From: Bacillota bacterium
Lineage (GTDB): Bacteria; Bacillota; Clostridia; Christensenellales; Aristaeellaceae
NCBI GenBank assembly: GCA_023402355.1
Contig: JAEXCG010000104.1
Coordinates: 1-64,000 of the forward strand
DNA: 64,000 bases
Direction: 5' to 3'
The translations under genes were made by a program, and so were the position numbers. This document shows positions 59,067-64,000 of this stretch, piece after piece. The notes below the pieces were generated by a model. The model was not told the DNA's origin, did not search any database, and saw nothing but the letters and a program-made list of their open reading frames with translations. Within the stretch, counting starts at the first letter, position 1. Every line of letters begins with the position of its first letter.

Positions 59067-59261
59067 CGGACTTTCTCATTTTTTCAATAAAAAAGCGACT
59101 ATTAAGCCGCCTTAAACAAAAGAACCACACCATTAGGTCGTTTTATTGTATTGATTCCACAGGGATGCCCCTTTTCAGGCCTACTTCGGGAAACCTGCGT
59201 CAGGCTTTTTCCCACAGCGAGGCGCCGCGCAGGACGTCGCGGGCCTCTCATCCCGGCGCCT

Positions 59262-60251
59262 TTACAGGGTCCTGAGGCTCTGGATGTTCAAAAGCTCGAT
59301 GGAGATTGAACCGTCCGGGTGATTGACGACGCGGAAGCTCTGCTGATCTTCCGCGATTTTGCGGCTCATCGTGAGGGTGATGCCGTTGTCCGTCGAGAGC
59401 TTCACGCGCTCAAAGGCGTTCTTCAGGCGGTTTGACTCGATCTCGAACACCGGCTCCACGCCGCTTTGGCAGACCTGCTCGTGAAACCTTTCGTAGCGCT
59501 CGCCGTCGTCCGCATAGACCTGCTCCGCGATGAAGCCCACGTCCACCGTCCCCGACTGCTCGATCGAATCGGCGATCGCCTTGTGCACCGCCTCCTGACG
59601 CTTGGGCGCGGCTTCCTCGCCCGCCACCTCGCAGGCGATCTCCTTGATGGTCTCGATCGCCTCCACCTGCGAAAGCGCCGGCTTGCAGCCGAAGAGCACC
59701 TCCTCGAACAGCTTTTGCTTGCCGGACGCCGTCTCCACCAGCGCGTCCTTGACCCTGAGCTTCATCGTTTCGCAGTCCATGATCGCCCCTGCGAAGAACT
59801 TGCTCGCCGCGCCCGGCAGCACGTATCGGTTCTTCACCAGGCTGCACGCAAGCCCCGCGTCCCCGCTGGAGACCGCGTGCACCTGCGCGCTCCTGTACGG
59901 CAGGTAGCAGACGCATATGGCGAGCTCCTGCGCGTCCTCGTACAGGAACACCAGCATGTCAAAGCCCTGCAGGACCATTTCCGCCCGGCGCGCGCGCTCG
60001 ATCAGGCGCGTCATCAGGCCGATCACGTTCTCGTGCGTGGTATCGCGGACGAGCGTGGCCGCGGGTTCCACGACGTCGCTTTCCTCCTTCAGCTCCGTCT
60101 GCTTGCTCTGCTCCGAGGTTTCGATCTTTCGGTATAACGACAGGCAGTATTCCGCCACGTTTTCCGTCATCTCAATCGGCGCGCCCGGCAGGATCGGCGA
60201 CAGGGGGCTGTCGTCGAACACGAAGAGCTGTGCGCTCCTGATCATTCCCAC
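59262..60251 (-). CDS. Nucleoid-associated protein (NdpA/YejK-like)
   Basis: 329 aa. The ending matches the NA37 family: LKNAFERVKLSTDNGITLTM (about 280) and HPDGSISIELLNIQSLR at the end. The N-terminus MIRSAQLFVFDDSPLSPIL is like Gram-positive members. Such proteins bind the nucleoid, with an unclear role. The start is GTG at 60251 (AGAGGA seven bases upstream) or the ATG at 60245. It is a single gene with its own promoter. Confidence 0.75.
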   Translation of the reverse strand: MGMIRSAQLFVFDDSPLSPILPGAPIEMTENVAEYCLSLYRKIETSEQSKQTELKEESDVVEPAATLVRDTTHENVIGLMTRLIERARRAEMVLQGFDMLVFLYEDAQELAICVCYLPYRSAQVHAVSSGDAGLACSLVKNRYVLPGAASKFFAGAIMDCETMKLRVKDALVETASGKQKLFEEVLFGCKPALSQVEAIETIKEIACEVAGEEAAPKRQEAVHKAIADSIEQSGTVDVGFIAEQVYADDGERYERFHEQVCQSGVEPVFEIESNRLKNAFERVKLSTDNGITLTMSRKIAEDQQSFRVVNHPDGSISIELLNIQSLRTL

Positions 60252-60285
60252 TCGTCATTCCTCTTTTCATTCGTCGTTTCCTCCC

Positions 60286-60315
60286 ATTATAGTATACGAC
60301 CGCCGCCCGGGTCAA
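60286..60315 (-). promoter_or_regulatory. Promoter of the nucleoid-associated protein gene
   Basis: Minus strand TTGACC (60315-60310), 18-bp spacer, TATAAT (60291-60286), 35 bp before the start. Confidence 0.65.
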
Positions 60316-60348
60316 TCGGACCGTCCGCACCAAATTTGGCCGTTCCCC

Positions 60349-60379
60349 TTGACTTTGAGCATACTCCAGGTGCTATGCT
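60349..60379 (+). promoter_or_regulatory. MerR-type promoter of the aldo/keto reductase gene
   Basis: TTGACT (60349-60354), a 19-bp spacer, TATGCT (60374-60379) with TG before the -10. The long spacer with an inner GAG-N4-CTC dyad (GAGCATACTC) is the layout of MerR-activated promoters such as those of NmlR/AdhR, whose site starts CTTGACTT-GAG. Confidence 0.65.
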
Positions 60380-60418
60380 ATAGGTACAGCAAAACGATGG
60401 GTTGCAAAGGAGAACGAG

Positions 60419-61567
60419 ATGAACTACCGTGATTTGGGCGCAACCGGCCTGCGCGTCAGCGAAATTGGCCTGGGATGCGAGGGCATGATGGAAGAGGACT
60501 GCGCGATGACGAAGAAGCTGCTCGACGCGGCGCAGACGGCGGGCGTCAACTACTTCGACCTGTACAGCTCCAACCCGGACCTGCACGAAGCGCTGGGCGA
60601 GGCGCTGTCGGGCAGGCGGGGCAGCTTCATCGTGCAGGCGCACATCTGCTCCGTTTGGCAGGACGGCCAGTACAAGCGCACGCGGAACCTGCCCGAGGTG
60701 AAGGCCGCCTTCGAGGGGCTGCTCAGGCGGCTGCGCACGGACTTTATCGACGTGGGCATGATCCACTACGTCGATTCGATGGACGACTGGCGCATCGTCG
60801 CGGACGGGCCCGTGATGGATTACGCCAAATCTCTCAAGGCTTCCGGACGCATTGGGCATATCGGCCTGAGCAGCCATAACCCGCAGGTCGCGCTGGAAGC
60901 GGTGAAAAGCGGGCTGATCGAGGTGCTCATGTTCAGCGTCAATCCCTGCTACGACCTGCTGCCCGCCAGCGAGGACATCGACCTCCTGTTCGATAAGAAG
61001 AGTTACGCGGGGAACCTCGTCAACATCGATCCGCAGCGCGAGGAGCTGTACGCGGCCTGTCAGCGCCTGGGCGTCGGCATCACGGTGATGAAACCCTTCG
61101 GCGGCGGCGACCTTTTGAGCGACAAGCTCTCCCCCGCCGGCAAGGCGCTCACGGTCAGCCAGTGCATCCACTACGCCCTGACCCGCCCGGGGGTGAGCAC
61201 CGTGCTCGCGGGCGCGCACAGCGTGGAGCAGCTCATGGACAGCCTCCGCTACGAGGACGCTTCGGAGGCGGAGCGCGATTACGCCGCCGCGCTCGCCGCC
61301 ATGCCCAGGGTCAGTTGGCAGGGGCACTGCATGTACTGCGGCCACTGCGCGCCCTGTCCCGAGGGCATCGACATCGCCATGGTCACGAAGTTTCTGAACC
61401 TCTGCCGCGCGCAGGGCGATGCGCCGGAGACGGTGCGCGAGCACTACGCGGCCCTGCCGCATCACGCGGGCGACTGCATTGCCTGTGGCGCCTGCGAGCG
61501 GCGCTGCCCCTTCGGCGTGAACGTGCGCGGGAACATGCGCGAGGCCAAGGCCGTCTTCGGACGTTAA
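60419..61567 (+). CDS. Aldo/keto reductase with a C-terminal 2[4Fe-4S] ferredoxin domain
   Basis: 382 aa. AKR barrel with NYRDLGATGLRVSEIGLG (2-19), active-site Asp and Tyr in NYFDLYSSNP (about 45) and the NADP-site region KPFGGGDLL (about 222) and AGAHSVEQL (about 262). A C-terminal ferredoxin-type part has CMYCGHCAPCPEG (about 302-314) and CIACGACERRCPFGV (about 357-371). It reduces or oxidises a carbonyl substrate while passing electrons via two iron-sulfur clusters. AAAGGAG precedes the ATG. The promoter suggests MerR activation. Confidence 0.92.
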   Translation: MNYRDLGATGLRVSEIGLGCEGMMEEDCAMTKKLLDAAQTAGVNYFDLYSSNPDLHEALGEALSGRRGSFIVQAHICSVWQDGQYKRTRNLPEVKAAFEGLLRRLRTDFIDVGMIHYVDSMDDWRIVADGPVMDYAKSLKASGRIGHIGLSSHNPQVALEAVKSGLIEVLMFSVNPCYDLLPASEDIDLLFDKKSYAGNLVNIDPQREELYAACQRLGVGITVMKPFGGGDLLSDKLSPAGKALTVSQCIHYALTRPGVSTVLAGAHSVEQLMDSLRYEDASEAERDYAAALAAMPRVSWQGHCMYCGHCAPCPEGIDIAMVTKFLNLCRAQGDAPETVREHYAALPHHAGDCIACGACERRCPFGVNVRGNMREAKAVFGR

Positions 61568-61573
61568 AAACGC

Positions 61574-61619
61574 AAAAGGAGCCTCTTCCCGAACGATCGG
61601 GAGGAGGCTCCTCGCTTTT
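61574..61619. terminator. Bidirectional terminator
   Basis: AGGAGCCTC (61577-61585) pairs with GAGGCTCCT (61604-61612), with an inner TCCCGA/TCGGGA pair. A residues and T residues flank it. It serves the AKR gene and the convergent flavin reductase. Confidence 0.85.
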
Positions 61620-61645
61620 CAGGGCGATTGAAACGCGCTGCCGCG

Positions 61646-63676
61646 TCAGGCTCCGGCGGCGCAGTTCTTGCCCGCGACGTAGCCGTAATAGACGCACAGC
61701 GAATGGCTGATGCCGCGGAAGCAGATCGGGTATTCGACCGCGTAACGGCTGCCCTGCACGTTGCCGGTGACGTACAGGCCCGGAATCTGGTCGCGCGTCG
61801 GGTCGTCCGCCGTGCCGGTGAAGGTATGGCAGTTCTCGTCGGATTCGAGGCCGCCCACGCAGACCAGCATGATGGTCGGATTCAGCGTGCAGGCGTAGAA
61901 CGGGCCGTTCTCGATCGGGAACAGGCGCTGCGCGTCCTTGCCGAAGTCCGCGTCGTAGCCCTCCTTGCACAGCTCGTTGTAGCGCTCGATGCTCTCCTTC
62001 GCCGTCTTGAGGGTTTCCCCCTCAAAGCCGAGCTGCGCGAGCAGGTCGTCGAGCGTGTCCGCCTTCACGGTATAGGCGTTCTCCTTGGCGGACACCTTGG
62101 TGTACTGACGATCGGTAAAGTTGGGGTTGGACTCGTCCTCGTCCTCCGGGATGATGTAGCACAGGCCGCCGTGGTTGGCGGGCATGTACGGAATCTGCTC
62201 CGGCCAGTTGGCGTCGTAGATCTGGAACGTCGTCTGGTCCGGCTGCAGCTCGATCTGGTTTTCAAGCTGCTGGCCCGGAATGGACTCGTTCATGAAGCGC
62301 TTGCCGTGCTTGTTGATCTGCAGGAACGGCGTGACGCCCATGCCGCCGCCCATGTGGTGGGTCATCGGCGCGTGGAAGTCCTGCACCTTCGCGCCGATCC
62401 ACGCGCCCATGCGCAGGCCGTCGCCGGTCGGGCAGGGGTTGCCCTCGACGTCCACGCCCATCATGCCCATCTTGCCCATGCTCTGAATGTTCTTTTCCAC
62501 GATCTCCGGGCAGAAGTGGCGGATGATCTTCTCGTCGCCGCCGTTGTCGCCCGTGGCGAGGATGACGCCCCTTTTCGCGTTGAACTGCAGATACTTGCTG
62601 CCGTTTTGGGCGTCGCGCACGATGATGCCCGTCACGCGGCCGTCGCCGTCCCGCAGCAGCTTCGTCCCGAAGCAGCCGAAGAACGTCTTCGCGCCCTTCT
62701 CGATCGCCGCGTTCAGGTTCGCCTCCACCACGAAGCCCTGCTGGTCCGGACGGCTGGAGCGGAACTCCATCGAGGACGGGAAGGTCGGGAACTCCTCCTT
62801 CCGGTAGTCGTAATGCTCCGGCTGCGGCCAGGCCAGCGGCACCAGAATGCCCTTGTCGAACTGCTCAGGCGTCACCTCCTGACGGGTGCTGTCGCAAATC
62901 GTCAGTTCAGGGTAAGCGCCGATGAACCAGTCGATCGCCTCGTGCGCGTGGTCGGCCCATTTCTTGAGGATGGAGCGCTTGTTGCGGTAGGTGCACTCGC
63001 GCATCAGACGGTTGACCACCACGTCCGTCTCCACGATGTTCTCGCGGCCCCAGCGCTTGTTCAGCGTGCCGTTCAGCACGGCGTACTCGCCGGAGCGGCA
63101 GTTGAAGGAGGCGGACTTTTCGATCACCGCGACCGACGCCCCCTCCTCGGCGGCCGCGCGCGCCGCGCAGACGCCGGAAAGGCCCGCGCCGACGACGACC
63201 ACGTCGAAGTCGTACACCGCGTCCACCGCGGGCGTCTCGGGCTCCTCGCCCAGCCATTCGTCTGTAGCGGCCTCTTCCTTCACGCTGCCCGCGTCCACCG
63301 TTTCGCCCTTCGCCTGCGCGATGCAGGCCTCCGCCGCCTTGAGCACGGCGTTGCTGGTGACCGTCGCGCCGGATACCGCGTCCACCTGCGCGCTCTGCGC
63401 GGAAAGAATCTGCGCGGCGAACTTCTCGCCCAGCTCCGCGCCGATGCCCGTCGTCTCCGCGGCGGTGTCGACCGTGACGGCGGTGATGCTGCTTGCGTCG
63501 AACGTCATGCTCACCTTGACCTCGCCGATGCCGGTCGCGGTCGCGGAGTAGGTGCCGGGGGTGTATACGCCCTTTTCCTCCGCCAGCACGGGAATGCCCA
63601 CGCCGGTCGCTGCGATGCCGAGCGCGCCCGCCATCGCGCCTTTAAGGAATGTGCGTCTATCGAATTCCTTGCCCAT
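61646..63676 (-). CDS. Tat-exported flavin reductase (FMN-binding plus FAD/fumarate-reductase-type domain)
   Basis: 676 aa. A Tat signal (DRRTFLKG then a hydrophobic run GALGIAATGVGIPVL) is followed by an FMN-binding domain (about 38-110) ending in DAVSGATVTSNAV, where the Thr of SGATxT takes covalent FMN. The FAD domain starts with DFDVVVVGAGLSGVCAARAA (about 148-168), closing with GLYVTGNVQGSRYAVEYP near 640. It is a flavin reductase that uses an unknown small molecule as terminal electron acceptor outside the membrane. AGGAGGA precedes the ATG. No ApbE flavin transferase is in the window. Confidence 0.9.
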   Translation of the reverse strand: MGKEFDRRTFLKGAMAGALGIAATGVGIPVLAEEKGVYTPGTYSATATGIGEVKVSMTFDASSITAVTVDTAAETTGIGAELGEKFAAQILSAQSAQVDAVSGATVTSNAVLKAAEACIAQAKGETVDAGSVKEEAATDEWLGEEPETPAVDAVYDFDVVVVGAGLSGVCAARAAAEEGASVAVIEKSASFNCRSGEYAVLNGTLNKRWGRENIVETDVVVNRLMRECTYRNKRSILKKWADHAHEAIDWFIGAYPELTICDSTRQEVTPEQFDKGILVPLAWPQPEHYDYRKEEFPTFPSSMEFRSSRPDQQGFVVEANLNAAIEKGAKTFFGCFGTKLLRDGDGRVTGIIVRDAQNGSKYLQFNAKRGVILATGDNGGDEKIIRHFCPEIVEKNIQSMGKMGMMGVDVEGNPCPTGDGLRMGAWIGAKVQDFHAPMTHHMGGGMGVTPFLQINKHGKRFMNESIPGQQLENQIELQPDQTTFQIYDANWPEQIPYMPANHGGLCYIIPEDEDESNPNFTDRQYTKVSAKENAYTVKADTLDDLLAQLGFEGETLKTAKESIERYNELCKEGYDADFGKDAQRLFPIENGPFYACTLNPTIMLVCVGGLESDENCHTFTGTADDPTRDQIPGLYVTGNVQGSRYAVEYPICFRGISHSLCVYYGYVAGKNCAAGA

Positions 63677-63744
63677 GTCCGATTCCTCCTAGCCTGTAGT
63701 CTCCCGCGCGGGGTTCTTTTGCCCCTGCGCGAACGTGCATTCAT

Positions 63745-63773
63745 TGTATACGCGTCACCCCGTGACGTGTCAA
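63745..63773 (-). promoter_or_regulatory. Promoter of the flavin reductase with a dyad in its spacer
   Basis: Minus strand TTGACA (63773-63768), 17-bp spacer, TATACA (63750-63745). The palindrome CGTCAC-CCC-GTGACG (63753-63767) fills the spacer and is the likely binding site of the divergent MerR-type regulator. Confidence 0.8.
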
Positions 63774-63808
63774 GCCGGCGGAGGATGCGCCTAAAACCGC
63801 GCATAACC

Positions 63809-63838
63809 TTGAAAAAAAGCGGAAATCTATGCTATACT
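63809..63838 (+). promoter_or_regulatory. Promoter of the MerR-type regulator gene
   Basis: TTGAAA (63809-63814), 18-bp spacer, TATACT (63833-63838) with an extended TGC. Confidence 0.7.
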
Positions 63839-63872
63839 TCGCAATATCATTGTGTCCGCAAATTGAAAAAGT

Positions 63873-63887
63873 CGTCACAGGGTGACG
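63873..63887. promoter_or_regulatory. Second CGTCAC-N3-GTGACG operator
   Basis: CGTCAC-AGG-GTGACG, the same half-sites as in the flavin reductase promoter, about 30 bp after the predicted start of transcription of the regulator gene. It suits autorepression. Confidence 0.7.
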
Positions 63888-63907
63888 AGCGTGGGAGCGT
63901 GCGTGCG

Positions 63908-64000
63908 GTGAGAATCAAGGCTTCGGAAATGCAGCAGATGTTCAACTTGTCCGCCAACGGGATCAAGCTGTACGAAAAGCACGGTATTTTGCGTCCGCGC
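63908..64000 (+). CDS. MerR family transcriptional regulator (partial, cut by window end)
   Basis: 31 codons only. It reads MRIKASEMQQMFNLSANGIK and LYEKHGILRPR, the winged-helix start of MerR proteins with the usual turn and YE.HGILxPR wing (here LYEKHGILRPR). The start is GTG at 63908 with GGGAG ten bases upstream; another in-frame GTG is at 63899. It is divergent from the flavin reductase and almost certainly controls it. The effector domain lies beyond the window. Confidence 0.85.
   Translation, partial: MRIKASEMQQMFNLSANGIKLYEKHGILRPR

Noticed and set aside
1..64000. tRNA, rRNA, prophage, toxin-antitoxin or CRISPR-Cas loci
   Set aside because: Scanning both strands by eye showed no cloverleaf, rRNA segment, phage structural gene, paired toxin-antitoxin genes or regular repeat array. 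A tRNA scan would be decisive for the first of these.

Overview
The window looks like a chromosomal piece of a high-GC, endospore-lineage Firmicute of class Clostridia, probably an anaerobic gut-type organism. The evidence is YtfJ/GerW, its DUF2953 partner, YunB, LysM, DacF-type and class A PBP genes (a Gram-positive, spore-related set), rubrerythrin, a Tat-exported flavin reductase, a KdpDE/Ktr arrangement and BirA-regulated BioY. Coding density is high, most genes are housekeeping or accessory, and no rRNA, tRNA, CRISPR array, phage or complete insertion sequence was found. Many promoters are near-perfect TTGACA-N17-TATAAT.

Layout. 1-5.9 kb: a sugar-phosphate isomerase-like protein, an acetyltransferase, then a reverse-strand arabinoside operon (GH127 beta-L-arabinofuranosidase, FGGY kinase, AraD epimerase) with a cre/LacI-like operator. 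6-13 kb: GAPDH, then a four-gene reverse operon (TPR-like repeat protein, NusG-domain-II protein, acyltransferase, M29 aminopeptidase). 13-19 kb: split ThrE exporter; reverse operon dacF-GNAT-rluB-NUDIX; hisS. 19-24.4 kb: DUF3796 membrane protein with an XRE regulator, a diguanylate cyclase, a second XRE regulator, ytfJ with its partner, exoA. 24.4-31 kb: yfcE, an ATP-grasp ligase, yebC, yunB, PBP1A. 31-38 kb: small proteins, LysM protein, a TetR-controlled MFS pump, apt, a small membrane protein with response-regulator-like sites, phosphoglucomutase. 38-46.5 kb: dut-msrC, SH3 protein, MATE pump with a structured leader, rubrerythrin, mobB, tdk, AEC transporter, tspO, bioY. 46.5-55 kb: a six-PAS hybrid kinase and the potassium locus (KdpE, KdpD-like, KtrA, KtrB, a small RCK-like protein). 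55-60 kb: Gfo/Idh - PIG-L deacetylase - APH(3')-like operon, HPt protein, nucleoid-associated protein. 60-64 kb: ferredoxin-type aldo/keto reductase, FMN/FAD reductase, and a MerR regulator cut by the window end.

The most unusual feature is a family of three related 175-259 bp elements (about 19.9, 36.1 and 39.2 kb). Each lies between convergent genes, and each is bracketed by a direct repeat that is the whole stem-loop of the local intrinsic terminator (21, 22 and 36 bp). Each carries a terminal hairpin with compensatory base changes between copies. I read this as a small non-autonomous element that inserts at bidirectional terminators and duplicates them, leaving both neighbours terminated. 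I recognise no described family with this behaviour.

Other points: a 12-bp plus 8-bp two-stem leader before the MATE gene; three TTCTCAYC repeats at 11-bp spacing before a membrane-protein promoter; identical CGTCAC-N3-GTGACG dyads in the promoter spacer of the flavin reductase and in the leader of the divergent MerR gene; paired TetR operators; and a BirA box abutting tspO.
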